64,000 bases of DNA. It comes from SpSt-333 sp040751955 (GTDB taxonomy: Bacteria; Bacteroidota; Ignavibacteria; UBA10030; UBA8401). A program made the translations under genes and the position numbers. The notes below the pieces were generated by a model. That model saw only the letters and a program-made list of their open reading frames with translations. It did no database searches and was not told the origin of the DNA. Positions 42,845 to 50,626 of the stretch are shown here, piece by piece. Numbering within the stretch: position 1 is the stretch's first letter; every line of letters starts with the position of its first letter. The stretch spans positions 62,001 to 126,000 of the forward strand of contig JBFMFY010000002.1 in the NCBI GenBank assembly GCA_040751955.1, given 5' to 3'.

Positions 42845-43717
42845 TTACCTGGTCGTTCCAAAATTATATGCAAAACCGAGCCACGGAATGAAAGGGAATC
42901 CGTCGGTCTTCAGGCTCGTGATCCGGATAAGTCCCAAATCGGCGGCGAGGTTGTTGCCGAAGAATCGCAAGCCGAATGAAATGATATCCGCATCAGAATC
43001 GGGAATCAGCCAGTTTTCGGTGATGAATTTTGTACTATTGGAAAGGCGGTATTCTGCGCCAAGCAACAGGATCGGTCTATCTGCCGTTTCACTTCCGGAA
43101 AATCCCCACCCCAATCCTCCGGTCAGTGATGCAGTTTGGCTGCCGTACGATACAACACCGTAATAAATGCCCGCTCCGTCGTTATTCCCGGTTGTTGGCG
43201 CAATGTACAGCATGCCGGCAGCCGCATGAAAGTTTTCTGTCTGAACAGGAATAATCTTCGGTGCAAAGTAAACGAGTTGGCTGCTCGCACCAGGAAAGAG
43301 AGAAATGCCGCCGGCAAGTATCGCATAATTTCCGATGCCGAATGCAAGGAATGGAAAAAAGACCTGATACGCAGAGAAATATCCTTGTCCCCTACGCAAT
43401 GGTCGTGCAGTCGGTGCAAAGAAGAGTCTTGTGTTATTCGGATCCCATCGCACGTATGTTCCTCCGATGACCGTTCCGGAAAGACGTTCGGCAGATCGGA
43501 TCTCTTTGCTTGGAATTGTCATCGAAATGCCGCCGGAGGTTGTAAATTGAACTGAAAAGGAATCACGGTCGATAATGGTGCCTATGAGTTCGGAACCATC
43601 TCGAAGGATTACTTTGGTCGGATGCTGTGTCAGCGAATCGTTTTGGGACAATGCAGTGTGTGGTGCCGATGTGCCGATGACAATAACGAAGAGAACAACA
43701 AAGTTCGCGCTTTTCAT
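42845..43717 (-). CDS. outer-membrane or envelope protein of unknown function
   Basis: 290 residues with a signal peptide ending near TALS-QND. A short N-terminal unit KVILRDGSELIGTIIDRDSFSVQFTTSGGISMTIPSKEIRSAE looks like a small SH3-like or LSm-like barrel as seen in some Bacteroidota envelope proteins. The rest is beta-strand rich with many Gly and aromatic residues (AILAGGISLFPGASSQLVYFAPKII, GLGWGFSG, ISFGLRFFGNNLAADLGLIRI), consistent with a membrane barrel ending in FAYNFGTTR. Confidence 0.65.
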   Translation of the reverse strand: MKSANFVVLFVIVIGTSAPHTALSQNDSLTQHPTKVILRDGSELIGTIIDRDSFSVQFTTSGGISMTIPSKEIRSAERLSGTVIGGTYVRWDPNNTRLFFAPTARPLRRGQGYFSAYQVFFPFLAFGIGNYAILAGGISLFPGASSQLVYFAPKIIPVQTENFHAAAGMLYIAPTTGNNDGAGIYYGVVSYGSQTASLTGGLGWGFSGSETADRPILLLGAEYRLSNSTKFITENWLIPDSDADIISFGLRFFGNNLAADLGLIRITSLKTDGFPFIPWLGFAYNFGTTR

Positions 43718-43763
43718 AGTTTATGTCCTTTTCTGAAAAGCAGATGAGTTGCGGGCGTGAATG

Positions 43764-45233
43764 CTATGTCACCTTGAACCACTTCTCTGTCATTTTCACG
43801 ATCGCTCCGTTTTCATTCTTGTGGTGATATTCGTTGGAGTGTCTGTCGTAGATATAATCGCTCTGCCAGAGAGAAATATTTTTCTCAATCTGTTTTAATG
43901 CATCGACAATAAACTGCACCTCGTCGTACGTTGTAGTCGGATGGAGTGAGAGCCGCACCCATCCCGGTTTTTCAGAAAGGTCTCCTTCGTCAATTTTATC
44001 GGTGATGGATTTTGAATGTTGTTTGTCCACGTGAAGCAGGTAGTGTCCGTACGTTCCGGCGCAGGAGCATCCGCCGCGCGATTGAATGCCGAATCTGTCG
44101 TTCAGTAACTTCACCACAAGATTGTAATGGATGTGCGGAAAGTAGAATGAAAACATACAGAGCCGCTCTTCAATGTTGTCTGCAAGCAAAACAAGGTTCG
44201 GGATCGAACGCATTTTCTCGAACATCATCACACACAATTCATGTTCACGTGCGCCGATATGTTCTGTTCCCATTTCATCCTTTAATTGCACAGCCAGCGA
44301 TGCTTTGATCGCCTGAAGAAACCCCGGTGTACCGCCGTCTTCGCGAACTTCGATATCGGGTGAAAATTTATGCTGTCCCCACGGATTGGTCCAAAGCACG
44401 GTGCCGCCGCCCGGTTGATCAGGAGATTCAAGATTGTACAAATGTTTATCGAAGATCAACACTCCCGGCGTTCCGGGTCCCCCCAAAAATTTATGAGGAG
44501 AGAAAATAATTGCATCCAATTTTTCTTTAGGATCGGCAGGATGCATGTCGATCTTTACATACGGTGCGCTGGCGGCAAAATCGACGACAGCAATGCCGCC
44601 GTGCTCATGCATGATTTTTGCCAATTGATGATACGGAGAAAAAATTCCGGTGACATTGGAACAGGCGCTGAATGAGCCGATTTTTAATATGCGGTTTTCG
44701 TACTGCATCAACGCGCGGCGAAGGTCATCTACATCAACCAAACCGTTGTCATCCGCTTTCAGCACGCAGACATCAGCAACCGTTTCGTACCAGGTGGTCT
44801 GATTGGAATGATGTTCCATATGCGTAACGAAGACAACGGGGCGTTCATCGTCGGGAATGGCAAATGAACCTTTATATCGCTCCGGCACTTTTACGCCGAG
44901 AATGCGCTGAAACTTGTTGATCGCCGTTGTCATTCCGGTGCCGACAAAAAGCAGCACATCATCGGCGGATGCGTGAACATGCTTTTTGATGATCTCGTGG
45001 GCATGATGATACGCATGCGTCATTAAACCGCCCGTTACGGAGGACTCGGAATGTGTATTGCCGACGAACGGACCGAACGATTCGAGCATTTTCCGCTCAA
45101 TCGGTTCGTACAGGCGTCCGCTCGCCGTCCAATCGGCATACACGATCTTCTGTGTGCCGTACGGCGATTCGAACGAATGGTCAATACCGACGATATTTTT
45201 GCGGAATTGTTGGAAGTAAAATTCGTAGTCCAT
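43764..45233 (-). CDS. class V aminotransferase-fold enzyme, cysteine desulfurase-like
   Basis: 489 residues, longer than SufS/CsdA (about 400). Start IVYADWTASGRLYEPIERKMLESFGPFVGNTHSE, PLP lysine in IIFSPHKFLGGPGTPGVLIF, and a C-terminal IQSRGGCSCAGTYGHYLL where a Cys takes the place of the desulfurase nucleophile. The extra C-terminal part (from about 420) is unusual. It may release sulfur from cysteine or act on another beta-substituted amino acid. It lies next to the sulfur operon but is separated from it by the cyclase. Confidence 0.85.
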   Translation of the reverse strand: MDYEFYFQQFRKNIVGIDHSFESPYGTQKIVYADWTASGRLYEPIERKMLESFGPFVGNTHSESSVTGGLMTHAYHHAHEIIKKHVHASADDVLLFVGTGMTTAINKFQRILGVKVPERYKGSFAIPDDERPVVFVTHMEHHSNQTTWYETVADVCVLKADDNGLVDVDDLRRALMQYENRILKIGSFSACSNVTGIFSPYHQLAKIMHEHGGIAVVDFAASAPYVKIDMHPADPKEKLDAIIFSPHKFLGGPGTPGVLIFDKHLYNLESPDQPGGGTVLWTNPWGQHKFSPDIEVREDGGTPGFLQAIKASLAVQLKDEMGTEHIGAREHELCVMMFEKMRSIPNLVLLADNIEERLCMFSFYFPHIHYNLVVKLLNDRFGIQSRGGCSCAGTYGHYLLHVDKQHSKSITDKIDEGDLSEKPGWVRLSLHPTTTYDEVQFIVDALKQIEKNISLWQSDYIYDRHSNEYHHKNENGAIVKMTEKWFKVT

Positions 45234-45293
45234 GATGTAAACTACGAAAGGTATGAAAGCAAAGCAAGGCAGATTTCTGTACGAACAAATTGA

Positions 45294-46061
45294 TTAGCGA
45301 TGCTTCGTACCGACGACGTGCCACACTTCCATTTCACCTTTTCCTTTCACAAAGACGGTTCCGCGCGGTTCGCAGACAAAATCATTCCGGATCAGTTCAT
45401 ATGTCGAACGGGTAATCTGTATCGCACCGGCGGCGCCGTGCGATTCCATTCTGCTTGCCGTGTTCACCGCGTCGCCCCACAGATCGTAGATGAATTTCTT
45501 TCTTCCGATCACCCCCGCAACAACATTGCCGGAATTGATGCCGATGCGGAATTGCAGTTGTTTTCCGCGGAACGTTCGTGAAGCAACAAACTGCTGCATT
45601 TCAATTGCAAGCGTTGTCAATACCTGTGCATGATCAGCGCGGGGACGGGGAACACCGGCGGCAGCCATGTAGCAATCGCCGATAGTTTTTATTTTTTCCA
45701 GTCCATGGTTTTCAACAAGCGTGTCGAAATGCGAAAACACATCATTCAATAATTCGACAAGATCGGACGGCTTCATTGCAGCCGACATCGGAGTAAAGTT
45801 GACGACATCAGCAAATAAAATTGTGGCTCCTTCAAAATGGTCGGCAATCACGCGGTTTTCGTTCTTCAATATCTCGGCAATCTCTTTTGGAAGGATATTC
45901 AGCAGAAGATTTTCAGATTTTTCCTGATAAATATTTTTCTGCTTCACGAAATAGTACACCATAAAGAACACCAGCGTACCAACGCCGATGATGTTCATGG
46001 AAAAAAATACGGTTTGCAATTCCTGCGATAAGTGATTGGATGGTGAAAGAAACGGCTGCAT
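45294..46061 (-). CDS. class III adenylate cyclase, catalytic half (frameshifted gene)
   Basis: 255 residues from an internal Met: one membrane helix (IIGVGTLVFFMVYYF) and a class III cyclase domain. Metal site Asp in ILFADVVNFTPMSA and in GDCYMAAAG; the Lys in EKIKTIGD and the Asp in LWGDAVNTASRM indicate ATP as substrate; the Asn/Arg transition-state pair lies in NTASRM. The N-terminal membrane part lies upstream in another frame (46076-46510); frame joins them through PWWFLAFAVVIAISG. Confidence 0.85.
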   Translation of the reverse strand: MQPFLSPSNHLSQELQTVFFSMNIIGVGTLVFFMVYYFVKQKNIYQEKSENLLLNILPKEIAEILKNENRVIADHFEGATILFADVVNFTPMSAAMKPSDLVELLNDVFSHFDTLVENHGLEKIKTIGDCYMAAAGVPRPRADHAQVLTTLAIEMQQFVASRTFRGKQLQFRIGINSGNVVAGVIGRKKFIYDLWGDAVNTASRMESHGAAGAIQITRSTYELIRNDFVCEPRGTVFVKGKGEMEVWHVVGTKHR

Positions 46062-46075
46062 TACTCCGCTGATTG

Positions 46076-46510
46076 CTATGACAACGGCAAAGGCAAGGAA
46101 CCACCACGGCGGACATCTTCAAACAGCAGCGCCCCCAGCGGTGCAATGAACGCCCATATCACTACGGCGCTGCCGCTGACGTATCCTCCCAATGTCATCA
46201 TCAATGCAAAGGGAAGCAAAAGGATCAATGTGAGTTGGCTGAAACGGAAAAACCAGTACTGTGCGGTTAATGCAAAATGGACGATACTTAAAAAGGAAAT
46301 GATACTGTATGATAAAGGAATAAGCCCCGCGTTTCTTTCATCAAACGCGATGTACATCATTCCCCAAATGAATCCCGCAAACATGAAAGGAATAGAGCAG
46401 AGCACGAGCAGGGTCTTCTTCAACCGGCTCTCGTAGTCGTCGCTCTCGCGAATACCGATGTGGCTTAATTTTTGAACGACGGATTGAAACCGCCGAGAAG
46501 TTGAAAGCAC
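46076..46510 (-). pseudogene. N-terminal membrane half of the adenylate cyclase, separated by a frameshift
   Basis: 134 meaningful residues with four hydrophobic helices (LVLCSIPFMFAGFIWGMMYIAF, IPLSYSIISFLSIVHFAL, FSQLTLILLLPFALMMTLGGY, SAVVIWAFIAPLGALLFED) ending in DVRR, then nine residues of wrong frame. Shifting by one base near 46117 gives PPWWFLAFAVVIAISGVMQPF, which runs into the catalytic half. Five to six helices plus a cyclase domain is a usual plan. No slippery site is visible, so a mutation or a sequencing error is the likely cause. Confidence 0.75.
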
Positions 46511-46581
46511 TTTTCCCCTCCCTGAATTGAAAGAAACTACAAAACCTGAAGGAGGGATGCAAGAAATGTAAACGAAGGAAT

Positions 46582-46887
46582 TTAGTCTTGGTGCCGTTTA
46601 TTAAGATAATAAAACAAAGGAATCGAGAATCCCAATCCGCCAATGAGACTCAACAGAACAAACAATTTCCACGAGTACTTTCCTAGAGGATGTTTTGCGA
46701 AGAACCACGTCAGAACGCCCGTTGCCATGAATGCGTCGAGGATGAATCCGAGTGCAAGGAAATCGTTCATCACACCGGTCAATGAATCGAATTGTGTGAG
46801 AAGATAATAGAAGAACATGCCGTTCGGAACAAAGAGACCGAAAGCGGCAGTGAACAGGAGAATATTTTTTTCAAAAGAACCAGTCAC
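46582..46887 (-). CDS. small membrane protein of the sulfur operon
   Basis: 101 residues with three hydrophobic helices (ILLFTAAFGLFVPNGMFFYYLL, DFLALGFILDAFMATGVLTWFF, WKLFVLLSLIGGLGFSIPLFYYL). Its ATG overlaps the stop of the sulfite exporter gene (ATGA), so it is translated with it. No family recognised. Short basic C-terminal tail NKRHQD. Confidence 0.7.
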   Translation of the reverse strand: MTGSFEKNILLFTAAFGLFVPNGMFFYYLLTQFDSLTGVMNDFLALGFILDAFMATGVLTWFFAKHPLGKYSWKLFVLLSLIGGLGFSIPLFYYLNKRHQD

Positions 46888-47642
46888 ACTTTTATTATCA
46901 TCCCGATTCCAACCGACGCGATCAGCAATGCGAGTACGATGCGGAGGGAGGCCGGTTGTGCTTTGTGACTCATTCTGCTGCCGGCAATCATTCCCGGTAT
47001 CGCTCCTGCAATTGCGGCAATTGTTTCGGCAGCCGGTATCTGCTCCGTCGTTAGTTTTCCGACGGAAGCAGCAGCAGATGAGAAAATAACGATACCAAGC
47101 GTTGAACCGATAGTAATGCGCGTCGGTATTTTTAATATGATCATCATCAATGGAGCAAGAAGAAACGCGCCGGCGGCGCCGACAATGCCGCCAAAAAAAC
47201 CGACGACAGAAGCAATGACGACAGCACGTGTGAAGGAAAATTGGAATTCAGTTTTCTGATCTTCTGCTGCATTTCTGATTAACAAAATTACGGCACTGAA
47301 CAATGCCATTGTTCCAAATATTGTAAGCACGGCGTGCGGCGAAACATCTTTTGAAAGATATGCACCGGCAAATGCCGTTATCGTCATTGGGATGCCCATG
47401 GAGAGTACAAGCCGTTTATCTACAGTTCCTTTTGCACCATGGATCATCATGCCTGCTATTGACGATACTAATACCTGCATACTTGTCATTCCTGAAACGT
47501 GGGGGACGGAAAGAGGTGATAATCCGAACATCTGCGGAAGATAAAGGTATGCCGGAATAAGTATCACCGCGCCGCCAAGCCCCAGCAATCCCGAAAGAAC
47601 CGCGCTTGTAAAAGCGATCAATGCGATAACCAGCAGTTCCAT
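46884..47642 (-). CDS. TauE/SafE family sulfite/organosulfonate exporter
   Basis: 252 residues with eight hydrophobic helices. The two family repeats are AVLSGLLGLGGAVILIPAYLYL at the N terminus and VVGFFGGIVGAAGAFLLAPLMMIILKIPTRITIGSTLGIVIFSSAAAS in the second half, each with the G-rich signature. Exports sulfite or related anions. The start overlaps the upstream stop (TAATG), fitting removal of sulfite made by the persulfide dioxygenase encoded before it. Confidence 0.93.
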   Translation of the reverse strand: MELLVIALIAFTSAVLSGLLGLGGAVILIPAYLYLPQMFGLSPLSVPHVSGMTSMQVLVSSIAGMMIHGAKGTVDKRLVLSMGIPMTITAFAGAYLSKDVSPHAVLTIFGTMALFSAVILLIRNAAEDQKTEFQFSFTRAVVIASVVGFFGGIVGAAGAFLLAPLMMIILKIPTRITIGSTLGIVIFSSAAASVGKLTTEQIPAAETIAAIAGAIPGMIAGSRMSHKAQPASLRIVLALLIASVGIGMIIKV

Positions 47643-48760
47643 TACCGGCGGACTTTCATCGCGCCGCGTTCAACATTCTTTCCGCTGAACATCCAGCCCG
47701 AAGTTCCCCCTTCAAGATTATACACGTTCGTATATCCTGCACGCGTTGCGAGATAGTTCGCCACCTCGTATGAACGGCTCCCGCTCTGGCAGATGCATGC
47801 AATCGGTGCCGATTTGTCGCTTGGCAATTCGCTGATGCGCGAGATCAATTCACCCGTCGGTATGTTGACGACATTCGGAATTTTTCCGTACGCCATCAAT
47901 TCAAACGGCTCGCGGACGTCCAGCAGAAAAAGATTTGACCGGGTATTGATCAATGTTTCCAGTTCATCGGCAGAGACCGAACGGAACGGCTCGTTGTGAT
48001 CAGCTACAACACGTTTTGTTCCGCACTGCACCGTCATCTTTCCGTCCTGTATCGATTCGGCGAGGGGAGGAAAGAAGTCCGAGACGAATCGCTTATACTC
48101 TTCTTTTGAATGCTGTTGCAGGAAAGGATTTGTTTTCTTTTCATCCCGCAAATATGCGAACGTATTCTCCTCGTAATCGTGTCCGGGCCAGATCTTCGTA
48201 TTGTCCGGCTGTGTAAGAATTTTTTTTGTCAGACTTTCATACTGCTCTTCCGCGCTTCCGCCGGGAAGATCGCTTCGCCCTGCCTGTCCGATGAGCAGCA
48301 GATCGCCGGTGAAAATATTGTCATCAATCAACACCGCAATGTGATTGTCTGTATGTCCGGGTGTGTGGAGAAATGAGAATTTCATCGAATCGACAATCAA
48401 CGTGTCGCCATCCTTCACATACCGATCTACTTCCAGTTTTGCATTCTCGCGCAATATATCGCCGATGCCGAACTTGTCTCCCTGGTCAACCACTTTCCAT
48501 TTATTCTTTGTGTTCTCGTGCATGATCAACTGCGCCGGAAAAAGTTTTTTCAATTCGTTCGTGGCGGAGATGTGATCGACGTGCGTGTGCGTTTCAATGA
48601 CATGTGTAACGGAGGCGCGGTGCTCTTTAACGACACGAGTGATTTCCTTCAGATCCTCGATATTAGGATCAATGATGACGGCATTTCTTGTCTTTTCATC
48701 GGCAAGAATGTACGACAGCGTTCCCGTTCCGTCGGTAGAACGTATTTGTTGAAGAAGCAT
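47642..48760 (-). CDS. persulfide dioxygenase-rhodanese fusion
   Basis: 372 residues from the ATG at 48760; a start at 48817 adds 19 poor residues. The N-terminal metallo-beta-lactamase domain (about 1-240) has HVIETHTHVDHISA, HTPGHTDNHIAVLIDDNIFTGDLLLIGQAGRSDLPGG and KIWPGHDYE, as in ETHE1/CstB persulfide dioxygenases, which oxidise glutathione or protein persulfide to sulfite with one iron. The C-terminal rhodanese domain has FLLDVREPFE and the active Cys in CICQSGSRS. The pair turns sulfide-derived persulfide into sulfite and thiosulfate. Confidence 0.92.
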   Translation of the reverse strand: MLLQQIRSTDGTGTLSYILADEKTRNAVIIDPNIEDLKEITRVVKEHRASVTHVIETHTHVDHISATNELKKLFPAQLIMHENTKNKWKVVDQGDKFGIGDILRENAKLEVDRYVKDGDTLIVDSMKFSFLHTPGHTDNHIAVLIDDNIFTGDLLLIGQAGRSDLPGGSAEEQYESLTKKILTQPDNTKIWPGHDYEENTFAYLRDEKKTNPFLQQHSKEEYKRFVSDFFPPLAESIQDGKMTVQCGTKRVVADHNEPFRSVSADELETLINTRSNLFLLDVREPFELMAYGKIPNVVNIPTGELISRISELPSDKSAPIACICQSGSRSYEVANYLATRAGYTNVYNLEGGTSGWMFSGKNVERGAMKVRR

Positions 48761-48870
48761 TGTGGGAAAACCCTTTCTTGTTATAAACAAATTCTCATTT
48801 CTACAAATGAGATGCAAGAATGAGAAAAAAGATTCTTTAGCTGACCGTCACTTCTACAGTAACGGTCGCT

Positions 48871-49962
48871 TTATATATTTTTCTGCAGAATGACGAGCGA
48901 AAGGTCGTCGGAAGCGGAGGTTGTGCCGATGAATTTGTCGATCTCGCGGAGAATAGAGTGACCGATCTGTTCCGGCGTTCCGGAGGCGGTTTGAAGAATG
49001 CGAATCAACCGTTCCTTCCCGAAAAATTCTCCGCGTTCATTCTTTGCTTCGGTCAATCCGTCGGAGTAAAGGACAAATAATTCGCCGGAAGCGAGAGTGA
49101 TCGTTTGTTCGAAAAAATCTACCGTGCGCATCAATCCGAGCGCTGCATCTCCTTTTCCTGTTTCCTGAATGCCGTTTGTCCTTACGATCACGGCGGGAAG
49201 ATGTCCGGCGTTGACGTATCGGAGAATTGGTGTACGCTCGGTGATTTCAATATAGAATAACGAAGCGAAGAGATGTGACGGACTGTCGCGATGAAAGATC
49301 GTGTTGATTTTTTTGACAAGCGATGAGACCGATACTTCATCGAATGCCAGTGCGCGGATTGTTGATTGCAGTTTCGTGGTCAACAGTGCGGCGTGCAATC
49401 CCTTCCCCGCAACATCGGCAATAGCAAGCCCGATTCGTCCGTTCTCCATCCGCAAAAAATCAATCAAGTCGCCGCACACTTCGTTGGCGGAACGGGTGTA
49501 GAGCCATGCCGACCATCCTTCCATCGCAGGATTGCGTTCGGGCATCAGCAATTCCTGAATGTGACGACCTTCTTCCAGTTCGTCGTGCGCGAGGAGTTTG
49601 TCTTTCAGTTCCAGAAGAATCACAAGCACAAGCAGCGCGCCCCCGACGAGGGCGTTGCCGTCGAACGTCAGAGTATCACCCGATGCACGCACGGTCACGA
49701 TCATCAATATTCCCACCACAAACAACAAGCGTCGGAACGGCGTCAGTTTAAAGAACATTGCCTTCAACACCCATCCTGAAATAAAGAACGAGCGTCTGAT
49801 GTTCTTCATGCGCTTCAATTCTTCACGTTGTTCCGGTGTCAGATAGAAATTCGTGATCGCTTTTGATTCTTTGCGAAGTGTTCTTACTGTCTCGGTGTTT
49901 CGCAGGTCGTCGCGGAGTGTAGAGAATACGGTGCGTTGGCTTTGTTCTTTATCGGCTGGCAT
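48871..49962 (-). CDS. SpoIIE/PP2C-type serine phosphatase with membrane segments
   Basis: 363 residues from the ATG at 49962; a longer start at 50031 overlaps the VOC gene. N-terminal charged helix (REELKRMKNIRRSFFISGWVLK), two hydrophobic helices, then the SpoIIE/RsbU phosphatase domain: EVCGDLIDFLRMENGRIGLAIADVAGKGLHAALLTT with metal-binding Asp residues, LRYVNAGHLPAVI, LFVLYSDGLTEAKNERGEFFG and TSASDDLSLVIL. Such enzymes remove phosphate from anti-anti-sigma STAS proteins. No sensor domain is seen and no partner switch gene is adjacent; the STAS-like protein at 39588 lacks the phospho-Ser motif. Confidence 0.92.
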   Translation of the reverse strand: MPADKEQSQRTVFSTLRDDLRNTETVRTLRKESKAITNFYLTPEQREELKRMKNIRRSFFISGWVLKAMFFKLTPFRRLLFVVGILMIVTVRASGDTLTFDGNALVGGALLVLVILLELKDKLLAHDELEEGRHIQELLMPERNPAMEGWSAWLYTRSANEVCGDLIDFLRMENGRIGLAIADVAGKGLHAALLTTKLQSTIRALAFDEVSVSSLVKKINTIFHRDSPSHLFASLFYIEITERTPILRYVNAGHLPAVIVRTNGIQETGKGDAALGLMRTVDFFEQTITLASGELFVLYSDGLTEAKNERGEFFGKERLIRILQTASGTPEQIGHSILREIDKFIGTTSASDDLSLVILQKNI

Positions 49963-50009
49963 GGGATAAGATACGGGAAAAAACGGAAAATGTTTTGTTA
50001 GGCGGATAA

Positions 50010-50384
50010 TTATCGTTTTTTCTCGAACCACACTTCCACCTCGTATCCGTCGGGATCAGTAAAGAAAAGATACGGCTCGCCAGGGACGAACTCGCCATGC
50101 TGGAGAATTTTTCCTCCCGCTTTCTTTACTGCAACGATCGCCTTTGTAATGTCGCGAGGATGAACCAAACGGAACCCGAAATGCAGAATACCGCCTCGTT
50201 TGCCGGACTTTTTCGACAATTGCTCGAAAACGATCACATCTTTTCTTTTCGGCGTTTCGATTTGGATGAATTCCTTGCTGCGATAGGTGATTTTTGCACC
50301 GAAGACAGAACAATAGAATTTCGCAGAACGTTCGACGTTCTTTACTGCAAGGGCGATATGAGTGAGGCCGTAGGTCTTGATCAT
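50010..50384 (-). CDS. VOC (glyoxalase-like) family protein
   Basis: 124 residues with two beta-alpha-beta-beta-beta units. First unit LTHIALAVKNVERSAKFYCSVFGAKITYRSKEFIQIE with a metal-ligand His, second GGILHFGFRLVHPRDITKAIVAVKKAGGKILQHGEFVPGEPYLFFTDPDGYEVEVWFE with the late His and Glu. A metal site of the glyoxalase/dioxygenase kind is likely; substrate unknown. Confidence 0.92.
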   Translation of the reverse strand: MIKTYGLTHIALAVKNVERSAKFYCSVFGAKITYRSKEFIQIETPKRKDVIVFEQLSKKSGKRGGILHFGFRLVHPRDITKAIVAVKKAGGKILQHGEFVPGEPYLFFTDPDGYEVEVWFEKKR

Positions 50385-50626
50385 GATGAGATGTTAAATA
50401 CAAAAATTTTCATTCATTCTCATTCTCCTTTTTTATATGACCCGACAGCGTCCGAGATGTGCGAACTTAAAGATAGACAAATAATTCTGGAGCCGCTTCT
50501 TCTACTAAATAAGTAAGGTCGGTAGAGCGGGCTGTGGATTAATAATTTTTCACATTTTTTCTGTAACTTTTTTCCTAAAACGGACTATACTATCCAGTAT
50601 CACCGTAAAAACATTGGAGAATATTT

